Made by a program: the position numbers and the translations under genes. Below are positions 53,095-60,683 of a stretch of 64,000 bases of DNA, piece after piece. Under the pieces are notes generated by a model, which saw only the letters and a program-made list of their open reading frames with translations, did not search any database and was not told the DNA's origin. Position 1 is the first letter of the stretch. Every line of letters starts with the position of its first letter. The DNA is taken from positions 20,003 through 84,002 of the forward strand of contig JALSPK010000160.1 in assembly GCA_026986005.1 (NCBI GenBank). The letters run 5' to 3'. The stretch is from Saprospiraceae bacterium (GTDB lineage: Bacteria; Bacteroidota; Bacteroidia; Chitinophagales; Saprospiraceae).

Positions 53095-54669
53095 TTAATC
53101 AACATCCCACCATAGAGATGTTCCTCCATTATCATCACCACCAAGACAACTTACCGCTTTTGCTACCTCATCCGGATTAGTAGCATACTCATTTGTAACA
53201 AAATTAATCCTTTTAATAAAATCTTCGGTACTTATCTTTCCACTACTATTATTTACAACGACAGGGAATAACTTTGGAAAACCTGTTCTTCTAAATTCAG
53301 ACCAAGCTTCTTGACCGTCAGGGTAAATAGCAATCCATTTTTGAGTGATAATTCTTTCGAGTTTTATGTCAAAACTATCTCCATCATTCCACGCAATTGT
53401 AATATCAGTAGGTGCATCGGCATTATTTTCTGTATGCCCTATCGGGTCAACAAAATTTGTTGGTTTGCTTGTACCATCATTTTCATATGTACTTGCGTCC
53501 AAACCGTATTGTGCAAATGACATCTCGATACCTTGGTTATAAAAATCGGCTGCACTTCCTCCCATATTCCATCCTCTCAACGCACCTTCTGCTCTTAAAA
53601 AGTATACTTCAGCTGCTGTCATCAACTGAGCTTTATTGGGGAATAAAGCCAATGAGGAAGTAGTGTTTTCGTACTCGGTTTTTGCACCAATTGCTACTCC
53701 TTGTCTAATTCCGTGATATCCATCTCCATCGACAACAGGAACAAAATATTTATCTATTCTCGGGTCATTATATCCTTTTAGATAGCATTCCATTGGTGCT
53801 CCCATTCTTACATCATGCCAAGAATTGTTGATTGTATTCAGAGGATGTCCTAAATTTCCTCCATCGACAACAAAATTGTCTTCATTGCTTTCTAACACAC
53901 CAAAACTGTTTGCAATGGCTTTTTCTGCTTCTGTTTTTGCTCTATCCGGATCCACTTTAGATATTCGCATAGCTAATCTTAGCCTCAATGAATTTGCAAA
54001 TTTTAGCCATTGAGAATAATCTCCGCCATAAACTAAATCAAAAGCAGCAAAAGGCTTCACGTCCTTCGATGCAAATGGAGCAAGAGCTTCTACTGCTGCA
54101 TCTAAATCCTTAAAAAATGCATCATAAACTACATCTTGACAATCATACTCAATACCTCCTGCATCTGTAACTTCACCATAGTGAGTATAAATGATTGGCC
54201 CATAAATATCACTTACTCTATGCATTGCTTCAACTTTGCATATTTTAGACCAAGCAACAAAATCTTTAAATCCGTCACCGGCATTTTTTTCAATGGCTAA
54301 TAATGGAGCCATTACTTCATTGTATGCTATACTCCATGGAAAACCATTCCATCCATCTATTAAATTGTATGTAATATTGTTTGAATTACCTGCAAAAGGT
54401 GTTGGAGGCAACATATAACCTGCATAAACATCACCTATAAGGTTTTGTTGAAGTTGAAACTTCCATTCAGGTTTAAATGTGTATATGTTTAACAATACTT
54501 GCTTGAACTGTTCGCCCACCAATTTGAAATCGGTTTCCAAATCTTTATTTGTTATCCCTTTAGGATTTGTATTTATATCTTCAAAGTCCTTTGTACAACT
54601 TTGAAAAAATGCTGTCGGTATCAATAGAACAATGATGAATACCGAAATTTTTAAAATGTTATTTTTCAT
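53095..54669 (-). CDS. SusD/RagB-family nutrient-binding lipoprotein
   Basis: Surface lipoprotein partner of a SusC transporter. 524 residues with a lipoprotein signal (ends FFQSCTKDFEDINTNP; Cys near residue 25) and the helical TPR-rich SusD design (LVYGGDYSQWLKFANSLRLRLAMRISK is a family block). Further family features are EVYFLRAEGALRGWN and IITQKWIAIYPDGQEAWSEFRR. These fit the SusD-like_2 (PF12771) group, whose substrates include carbohydrates and peptides. It is 31 bp downstream of susC. No hydrolase gene is linked, so the substrate is unknown. Confidence 0.92.
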   Translation of the reverse strand: MKNNILKISVFIIVLLIPTAFFQSCTKDFEDINTNPKGITNKDLETDFKLVGEQFKQVLLNIYTFKPEWKFQLQQNLIGDVYAGYMLPPTPFAGNSNNITYNLIDGWNGFPWSIAYNEVMAPLLAIEKNAGDGFKDFVAWSKICKVEAMHRVSDIYGPIIYTHYGEVTDAGGIEYDCQDVVYDAFFKDLDAAVEALAPFASKDVKPFAAFDLVYGGDYSQWLKFANSLRLRLAMRISKVDPDRAKTEAEKAIANSFGVLESNEDNFVVDGGNLGHPLNTINNSWHDVRMGAPMECYLKGYNDPRIDKYFVPVVDGDGYHGIRQGVAIGAKTEYENTTSSLALFPNKAQLMTAAEVYFLRAEGALRGWNMGGSAADFYNQGIEMSFAQYGLDASTYENDGTSKPTNFVDPIGHTENNADAPTDITIAWNDGDSFDIKLERIITQKWIAIYPDGQEAWSEFRRTGFPKLFPVVVNNSSGKISTEDFIKRINFVTNEYATNPDEVAKAVSCLGGDDNGGTSLWWDVD

Positions 54670-54700
54670 AATTATAATATTTTTATTTTTTAATGTCCAA

Positions 54701-57700
54701 TTAGAAATTTGCTGTTACATTAACTCCAAAACTTCTTGTTGATGGAATTGCAAACACATCCACTCCTTGTAATCCAACTCCGGTTGACATTGAAATATCA
54801 GGATCAAATGGAGCTTTATTCATCAAGAAGAAAAGATTTCTACCTACTAATGATACCTTTAGCTTCGTTTTACTTCCCAATATTCTTGTCATATTAGCAG
54901 GGATAGAATATCCAATTGATAATTCTCTCAGTCTAATATTTGAAGCATCATAAACATAGTTTTCAGTAATTCCGGCACGACCAGCTACTCCTTGATAAAA
55001 TACATTAGCATCAATCTTATTCAATGTAGAACCATCGGGTTTAACTACTGTAAAATCAATACCTCCATTATCTCTTGCGTCTGCTGTAGCTTTTGAAACA
55101 CCAAGTTCATCTATCATCGCTTGTGTGATTGACATTACTTCGCCCCCAAATCTTCCATCAAATAAAAACTTGAATGATAAATCTCCGTAATTAATAGTAT
55201 TGTTCCATCCAAGCATAAAGTAAGGATTAGGATTACCTATATAACCAAATCCATCAGGTAAAGGTTTCCCGTTTTCGTCAGCCATTACCACTCCGTTATC
55301 ATCTCTTTTGAATATTTTTCCGTAGATATCACCAAATGAACTACCTTCTTTTATTACCATTGCGTAACTATTTACTCCAGCATCAGTTAAAAAGAAAATA
55401 CCATCACTTAACCCATCGTGCAATTCTAAAACAGTATTTTTATTTTTTGTAAAATTCAAACTTGTATTCCACTCAAAGGTTTTTGACTTAACTGGAGTGT
55501 ATCCGATTAGAGCTTCCCAACCTTTGTTTTCAATATTACCTGCATTTACCAAATATTTACTAAATCCACTTCCGGCAGGTGCGCTAATTGTTACAAACTG
55601 ATTTTCTGTATTTGACTTATAATATGTAATATCAAAATTCAATTTATTTTCAAAAAATCTTAAATCTAAACCAAATTCCAATGATTTTGATTTTTCAGGT
55701 TGCAATTCTGTTCCCGGTAATACACCAACTGTATTAATTCTCAATCCCGTCACAGGATCAATACTGTGTGATAAATTAGTGACATAAGCATCAACATCAT
55801 TACCTACAATAGCGTAGGATGCCCTAAACTTAGCAAAATTCAGATTTGGAACTTTAAACATCTCGCTCAATATAGCTGATACTCCAAACGATGGGTAAAA
55901 ATACGATTTTGTACTTGTAAATGCAAATGAAGAAGACCAGTCATTTCTACCTGTAACATCAAAATACAACATACTGTTATATCCAAATTGAAGACTTCCA
56001 AATAATGATTGCAACTGCTTTCTTGAGTAGTATTGTGTTCCTGATTGATTCATATTTTGCAAACTAAAAATATTGGCAAACTTCAAATCTGTACCTTTTG
56101 AATCAAAAGCATCAGTAGCTTTTCTCGTATCAGTAATACTTGAGCCAAGGTTGCTTGTGAAACTCATTTTTCCAAAATTTTCGGAATAGTTCAAGATTAC
56201 ATCGCCATAATATTGTGTTGCTTCATCGTTTTGCAACAAATATCTTCCGTTATGGTCTGCTATAGCTCCCTGAGTTGAAGCATAAGACCTTTGATCAAAT
56301 TGGTCATAAGTTTTATCAACATTTCCTCTTGCCATCAAACTCACTTTGTCAGTCAGTTTAAAGTTTAGTGCGATAGTAGAAAACACTCTATTTCTTATGT
56401 CAAAATTCTTGTTTCTATTCAATATCCAATATGGATTTTGTTCGACATCTTTATTTGCAGTCCAATTTTGAACATTTGTATTACGTGTTTCATCAAATTT
56501 TTCAAAATCCTTTGCATAACTTGCAAAATCAAGTCCTCTTGGGAAGAAGTATAATCCTGTAAGCGGATTAAAATACAATCCTGACGTAGGTCTGTTATTT
56601 CCTTTTTGTGTGATATAATTGATAGAGGCATTAACAGCTAATCTATCATTAAAGAATTTTGCAGTTTCTTTCAACATCAAGTTGTGCTTAGTAAAATCAC
56701 TTGTTGGCAATATACTGTTAGACTTTGTGTTAGCATAAGAGAGGTAAGTTTGTGCGACTTTTCCACCTCCACTCATAGTGATACTATTTATCCAGGTTTT
56801 TCCTGTTTTGAAAAAATCAGATACGTGATCTTTAGCAGGAGTTGACAATTTTTCTCCCCAGCTATCTCTTGATCCCTCGGTAGTTTGACCGTAAGTATAT
56901 TGCAATTCAGGAGTCAATATTGGGTTTTCTGTAGTGAAGTTAGAAGAAAATGTTACGGCAGTTTTACCTTCGCTTCCTTTTTTAGTTGTGATTAAAATCG
57001 CTCCATTCGCTGCTTGACTACCATACAATGCAGCAGCAGAAGCTCCTTTCAAAATACTGATACTTTCAATATCTTCACTATTGATATTGGATATAGCATC
57101 GCCACCATCTCTACCAAGTCCTGATCTACCATTACTCGCACCCCAAACACTTGTCGGCTGTGAAGTGCTATAGTTATAAACAGGTACCCCGTCAATTACA
57201 TATAGAGGTTGGTTATTTCTTGTTGAACTATTACCTCTAAGCAGCACCTTCGTTGAGCCCCCGGTTCCAGACATACTTTTATTAATAAATACACCGGCAG
57301 CTTTACCTGTCAGTGAATTGATAACACTAGCGTCTTTTACTGCATTTAATTCATCAGAATTTACTTGTTGAGCTGAGTAAGACAATGCTTTTTTCTCTCT
57401 GGAAATACCTAGAGCAGTAACTACAACTTCTTCAAGTTGCATTCCGGCAGAAAGTAAAATTTCTACTTTATTTTGACCGTTTAAAGCCAAAATAAAATCA
57501 TCATATCCCACAAACGATATTTTCAATGATGAGTTTGGGGAGTTAACCTTAATAGCAAAATTGCCATCAAGATCCGTAATTGTACCGTTGCCCGTTTCAA
57601 CGTCTATCACACTTGCACCTATCAAGGCTTCTCCTGTCCCTGAATCTTTAACAGTCCCTTTAATGATTTGTGCAGATAGATTAATACCTAAAAGAAATAC

Positions 57701-57778
57701 AAACAAGAAAAGGATTGGCTTTAGTCCCCTTCTTATTGATATTTCAGGTGGATTCGTAAAATAAAAGTTTCGTTTCAT
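54701..57778 (-). CDS. SusC/RagA-family TonB-linked outer-membrane transporter
   Basis: 1025-residue TonB-dependent barrel. After the signal peptide comes a CarboxypepD_reg-like domain (IIKGTVKDSGTGEALIGASV), the SusC signature region LEEVVVTALGISREKKALSY, the plug (GKAAGVFINKSMSGTGGSTK, LYVIDGVPV, ISILKGASAAALYGSQAANG) and the long beta-barrel ending RSFGVNVTANF. It imports its substrate with the adjacent SusD. It is divergent from a LacI-family regulator, its probable controller. A palindrome between them is a candidate operator. Confidence 0.95.
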   Translation of the reverse strand: MKRNFYFTNPPEISIRRGLKPILFLFVFLLGINLSAQIIKGTVKDSGTGEALIGASVIDVETGNGTITDLDGNFAIKVNSPNSSLKISFVGYDDFILALNGQNKVEILLSAGMQLEEVVVTALGISREKKALSYSAQQVNSDELNAVKDASVINSLTGKAAGVFINKSMSGTGGSTKVLLRGNSSTRNNQPLYVIDGVPVYNYSTSQPTSVWGASNGRSGLGRDGGDAISNINSEDIESISILKGASAAALYGSQAANGAILITTKKGSEGKTAVTFSSNFTTENPILTPELQYTYGQTTEGSRDSWGEKLSTPAKDHVSDFFKTGKTWINSITMSGGGKVAQTYLSYANTKSNSILPTSDFTKHNLMLKETAKFFNDRLAVNASINYITQKGNNRPTSGLYFNPLTGLYFFPRGLDFASYAKDFEKFDETRNTNVQNWTANKDVEQNPYWILNRNKNFDIRNRVFSTIALNFKLTDKVSLMARGNVDKTYDQFDQRSYASTQGAIADHNGRYLLQNDEATQYYGDVILNYSENFGKMSFTSNLGSSITDTRKATDAFDSKGTDLKFANIFSLQNMNQSGTQYYSRKQLQSLFGSLQFGYNSMLYFDVTGRNDWSSSFAFTSTKSYFYPSFGVSAILSEMFKVPNLNFAKFRASYAIVGNDVDAYVTNLSHSIDPVTGLRINTVGVLPGTELQPEKSKSLEFGLDLRFFENKLNFDITYYKSNTENQFVTISAPAGSGFSKYLVNAGNIENKGWEALIGYTPVKSKTFEWNTSLNFTKNKNTVLELHDGLSDGIFFLTDAGVNSYAMVIKEGSSFGDIYGKIFKRDDNGVVMADENGKPLPDGFGYIGNPNPYFMLGWNNTINYGDLSFKFLFDGRFGGEVMSITQAMIDELGVSKATADARDNGGIDFTVVKPDGSTLNKIDANVFYQGVAGRAGITENYVYDASNIRLRELSIGYSIPANMTRILGSKTKLKVSLVGRNLFFLMNKAPFDPDISMSTGVGLQGVDVFAIPSTRSFGVNVTANF

Positions 57779-57871
57779 AAATGATTTTTTTTAGTTAAAT
57801 AATAATTAGTCCACAAAAAAATTTGTGATTTTAATTGCCTGTATTAAAACCTTAATGATATGACTTGGGAT

Positions 57872-57891
57872 AAGTACAAATATATGTACTT
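57872..57891. promoter_or_regulatory. Candidate operator palindrome between susC and the LacI-family gene
   Basis: AAGTACAAATATATGTACTT is a 20-bp near-perfect palindrome, centrally asymmetric at one base pair. It sits between the divergent susC and lacI-type starts. LacI-family dimers bind such palindromes, but the typical central CG of many LacI operators is missing. A second CACGTG palindrome lies near 57927. Confidence 0.45.
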
Positions 57892-58031
57892 TACATGAAT
57901 TTCAGGTCAAATATATAAAAAATGTGACACGTGCACAAATTTTGACTAATATTTCTTCTTTTAAATATTTTAGTCATGATTCATGTGCGATAAATTATTT
58001 TAAAATGATTTTTTTTATTTATATTTATATT

Positions 58032-58039
58032 TATCTTTG
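58032..58039 (+). promoter_or_regulatory. -7 element of the LacI-family gene, 5 bp before the ATG
   Basis: TATCTTTG ends five bases before the ATG. The message would be leaderless or nearly so. The upstream 20 bp are A/T-only with no TTTG. Confidence 0.5.
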
Positions 58040-58044
58040 TATTG

Positions 58045-59097
58045 ATGAGAAATGTGACAATCAAAGATATTGCTAAATTAGCAAAGGTTTCAAGAGGTAC
58101 GGTAGACAGAGTAATCAATAATAGAGGGAATGTCTCTAAACGGGTTGAAGAAAGGGTCATGCGTATAGCAAAAGAACTTGGGTATCAGAAGAATATAATA
58201 GCCAGCAGATTGGCTTCAACCAAAGTTTATAAATTATATGTTGTTTTGCCTAATCCTGAATCTGATTTCTTTTGGAATATACCAAAGGAAGGTATAATGT
58301 CAGCAATTAATATGGTAAAGTATTATAGAATTGAAGTTGAGTTTCTTGAATATAATATATTTAGTTTGGGAGAATTTATTTCTCAAGTGACTAAAGCAAT
58401 TGAGTGCAATCCGGATGCTATTCTTATGGCTCCATTATTTTTGAAGGAATCAGAAGAACTTATTGATTTAGGCGAGAAGTCAGGGATTCCATTTATCACG
58501 ATAAATACTGAGTTGGAGCATAAGAACATTCTATCATATACAGGACAAAGTTCATATCATAGTGGGTATTTAGCTGGAAAATTATTTGATATAAACTTGA
58601 ATCATGAAGATGAGATAATCGTTCTTAATCTTGCCCATGAGATTTCTAATGCTGCACATTATAAGGCAAAAGCAAAAGGATTGACAGATTACTTTAAAAA
58701 GCATAAAACAAAACACATAAACGTTAGTTGGTATGAATATGATGATTTTTTGGATATTGAGATACTGCTAGGTAGGTTTAGAAAAACACAGAAGGAGCAT
58801 CCTAACATGAAAGGAATCTTTTTTACAAATTCAAGAGCATATCATTTATTGGATTTATTGGATGAAGAGGAAGCTAAAGAATATAAAATTATCGGATTTG
58901 ACATGATTGAACCCAATGTAAAATACCTAAAACAAGGTGAAATAGATTTTATTATCAATCAAAATCCATTTAACCAAGGGTATAATGGTCTGATGAATTT
59001 TATTAATTCCTTCATTTTAAAGGAGAGAATAAAAGAGAAAGAGTACCTACCTTTGGATATTGTTGTGAAAGAAAATGTCGATTTTTATTATAAGTAA
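58045..59097 (+). CDS. LacI-family transcriptional regulator
   Basis: 350 residues. The N-terminal helix-turn-helix and hinge are typical: VTIKDIAKLAKVSRGTVDRVINNRGNVS, in blocks of HTH and hinge helix, to GYQKNIIASRLAS. A type 1 periplasmic-binding-protein-like sensor domain follows (YVVLPNPESDFFWNIPKEG, PDAILMAPLF, FITINTEL, YTGQSSYHSGYLAGKLF), of the RhaS/ribose-binding subtype. It most likely controls the divergent susC-susD operon in response to a sugar. A stop codon at its end is also the first three bases of a divergent TAGTGTC-family element. Confidence 0.92.
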   Translation: MRNVTIKDIAKLAKVSRGTVDRVINNRGNVSKRVEERVMRIAKELGYQKNIIASRLASTKVYKLYVVLPNPESDFFWNIPKEGIMSAINMVKYYRIEVEFLEYNIFSLGEFISQVTKAIECNPDAILMAPLFLKESEELIDLGEKSGIPFITINTELEHKNILSYTGQSSYHSGYLAGKLFDINLNHEDEIIVLNLAHEISNAAHYKAKAKGLTDYFKKHKTKHINVSWYEYDDFLDIEILLGRFRKTQKEHPNMKGIFFTNSRAYHLLDLLDEEEAKEYKIIGFDMIEPNVKYLKQGEIDFIINQNPFNQGYNGLMNFINSFILKERIKEKEYLPLDIVVKENVDFYYK

Positions 59098-59151
59098 TGT
59101 CCGCAAGAAAACACACCAAATTTGAAATTACTCGTCTTTGTGAAGACACTA
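59095..59151 (-). repeat. TAGTGTC repeat family, copy F (short, divergent)
   Basis: On the minus strand it begins TAGTGTCTTCACAAAGACG and ends at GGACATTA. The end bases on the plus strand are TAA, the stop codon of the LacI-family gene. A related fragment lies at 60577-60630 (shared GCAAGAAAA, ACA and CAAA blocks). Confidence 0.6.
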
Positions 59152-59174
59152 AGTATTATTTTTGTTGATTAGTA

Positions 59175-59206
59175 TTTGGTTTTTATGAAAGAAAACATTA
59201 CCTTTG
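59175..59206 (+). promoter_or_regulatory. Bacteroidota-type promoter of the copper-type locus
   Basis: TTTG, 20 bp, TACCTTTG. The -7 box ends 10 bp before the ATG of the first small protein, so the leader would be only a few bases long. Confidence 0.72.
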
Positions 59207-59216
59207 CTTACCGCAT

Positions 59217-59609
59217 ATGGGATTGAAAAAATACATATTGTCATTAATTGTTGGTGTTTTTATTTTTGCCACACTTGCTGATGTAAGTAAGGTTTTGATA
59301 GTATATTCCATATATTATTATGATTTTCATAAGTCTAAAGAAGCTTGTTATAACGAGAAGCCAAACATGTTTGATAGTGGTCGTTTATTTTTAAAAGCTC
59401 TTATAAAGAGGGTCGGTGATATTTGTCCAAATCATAACCCCAAACCACCAAAGGTTGAATACAACAACATCGTTTTGTATATAAATAAACTGCCTGTTTT
59501 GTATGACCGAATTAGCTTATATAAGCAGAGAAATCGTTTTGTTTACATATTTGAATATAATTTTCAAAATCAAAATGATTTATTTCGTCCACCTATCTCA
59601 AATATTTAG
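59217..59609 (+). CDS. Small membrane-anchored protein, cysteine-poor paralog of the CNGKC protein
   Basis: 130 residues with one N-terminal hydrophobic helix (about 6-30). The segment YDFHKSKEACYNEKPNMFDSG aligns with the second small protein of the locus around its metal-type motif. CYNEKPNM matches CENKDKPKM, but the following HCNGKCH is replaced by FDSGRLF. It therefore keeps only the first cysteine. It is probably exported and membrane-bound. Function unknown; the neighbouring TonB receptor suggests a part in metal handling, but the lost ligands may mean a changed role. Confidence 0.6.
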   Translation: MGLKKYILSLIVGVFIFATLADVSKVLIVYSIYYYDFHKSKEACYNEKPNMFDSGRLFLKALIKRVGDICPNHNPKPPKVEYNNIVLYINKLPVLYDRISLYKQRNRFVYIFEYNFQNQNDLFRPPISNI

Positions 59610-59766
59610 TTTTTTTACGGGATAAGTATGTTCATATTTATCTTTTTTTACAAATATTGTGTTTGACATTGCATTCAATAGTTTAGCTTAATATGTGTAG
59701 GCGATATTTGCACAATGTAGTAAAAACAGATAATTTAGTTTAGCGATTGTATGGCATACTTATCTC

Positions 59767-60198
59767 TTGATTTTATACGAATATTATTATTCAGTCACTT
59801 TATCATTAAATATTCTGAAAAGAAAAATAAGCATATTTCTAATTTTACTGTATTCAACCGTGTTATTTGTGCCAATTAATCCGGTAATACACTATGTTTT
59901 GCACAAGAAGTACTATGCTGAAGTACTTTGTGAAAATAAAGACAAACCTAAGATGCACTGTAATGGAAAATGTCATCTTAAAAAAGAATTAAAACAAGCT
60001 CAACAAGAATCTGAAAACCCAAATAATCCGATCCCTATTCCAAAAACAAATAAAGAAATATTTCCTGCTATATTGGAAAAATATGTAGTTACTAAAGAGT
60101 TTGAGCTTTTTAATGACTTTAAACTTTATTTTGTACAATTCTATTACAAAGATATTTATATTGAGATTTTGACTCCTCCCCCCGAAAAAACCTCTTAG
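59767..60198 (+). CDS. Small membrane-anchored CNGKC-motif protein
   Basis: 143 residues. One hydrophobic helix (about 20-45) precedes the motif VLCENKDKPKMHCNGKCHLK with Cys55, Cys65 and Cys69 and two His, an arrangement suited to binding a soft metal such as copper. Proteins with this motif often precede TonB-dependent receptors in Bacteroidota (recalled, not searched). The only in-frame start before the helix is TTG; a start nearer to KRKISIFL is possible if a rarer codon is used. The gene ends 6 bp before a TAGTGTC repeat. Confidence 0.65.
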   Translation: MILYEYYYSVTLSLNILKRKISIFLILLYSTVLFVPINPVIHYVLHKKYYAEVLCENKDKPKMHCNGKCHLKKELKQAQQESENPNNPIPIPKTNKEIFPAILEKYVVTKEFELFNDFKLYFVQFYYKDIYIEILTPPPEKTS

Positions 60199-60204
60199 TT
60201 TAAT

Positions 60205-60260
60205 TAGTGTCAGTCTATAAAGTGCTTGATTTTTGAAAAATATTGATTCTACCTGTGTGG
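60205..60260 (+). repeat. TAGTGTC repeat family, copy C (left part of the long form)
   Basis: Begins TAGTGTCAGTCTATAAAGTG and follows copy D for about 40 bp (CTTGATTTTTGAAAAATA). It then departs into a CTGTGTGGTTAC segment similar to DNA beside copy E (near 43589). It starts 6 bp after the stop of the CNGKC gene. Confidence 0.7.
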
Positions 60261-60265
60261 TTACA

Positions 60266-60318
60266 TAGTGTCGCAAAAGATTATTTTTAAATTTTAATAA
60301 CTTTATTAAGGGATGCTA
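60266..60318 (+). repeat. TAGTGTC repeat family, copy C2 (short form)
   Basis: Begins TAGTGTCGCAAAAG. It shares TTTTTAAATTTTAAT and CTTTAT with copy B at the same relative position and ends GGATGCTA. It is placed directly behind copy C. Confidence 0.6.
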
Positions 60319-60683
60319 ATTACAATAAAATGTGAGTGATATAAAAAATATCAACTCATGATGTAATGGATTGCTCGTTTTATATACTTTAGGATTAAAT
60401 AAGGGTCAGCGGTTTGGTATAAGCCATCATTGGTGGTTATTATGCGATGATAAACGAGTTTAGTGCATTATCAAATATTGTTTTCTTCTTGAGTTAAGAG
60501 GCTTGATCAGGCTAAACATATTTGAATGGCATTATCTAACAACAAAGTATAAAAATACGGGTAAATTATATAAGAAGTGAATGCAAGAAAATACAGCAAA
60601 ATTTAGATTGATTCTTTTAAGATGTTATTAGGATTAAAAAAAATGCTTGTTTTAGCGCAGACGCTTATTAAAACAAAAAAAAT
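60319..60683 (+). other. Non-coding region before the TonB receptor gene
   Basis: No gene recognised. It contains a fragment (60331-60354, TGAGTGATATAAAAAAT) also present after copy D near 63941, and a degenerate repeat copy at 60577-60630 related to copy F. No consensus promoter was found in front of the receptor, so it may be transcribed from the promoter at 59175. Confidence 0.5.
60649..60674. promoter_or_regulatory. Candidate hairpin or operator directly upstream of the TonB receptor
   Basis: GTTTTAGCG, CAGA, CGC, TTAT, TAAAAC form an interrupted inverted repeat ending 9 bp before the receptor ATG. It could be a metal-regulator site or an RNA structure at the ribosome-binding region. Confidence 0.35.
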
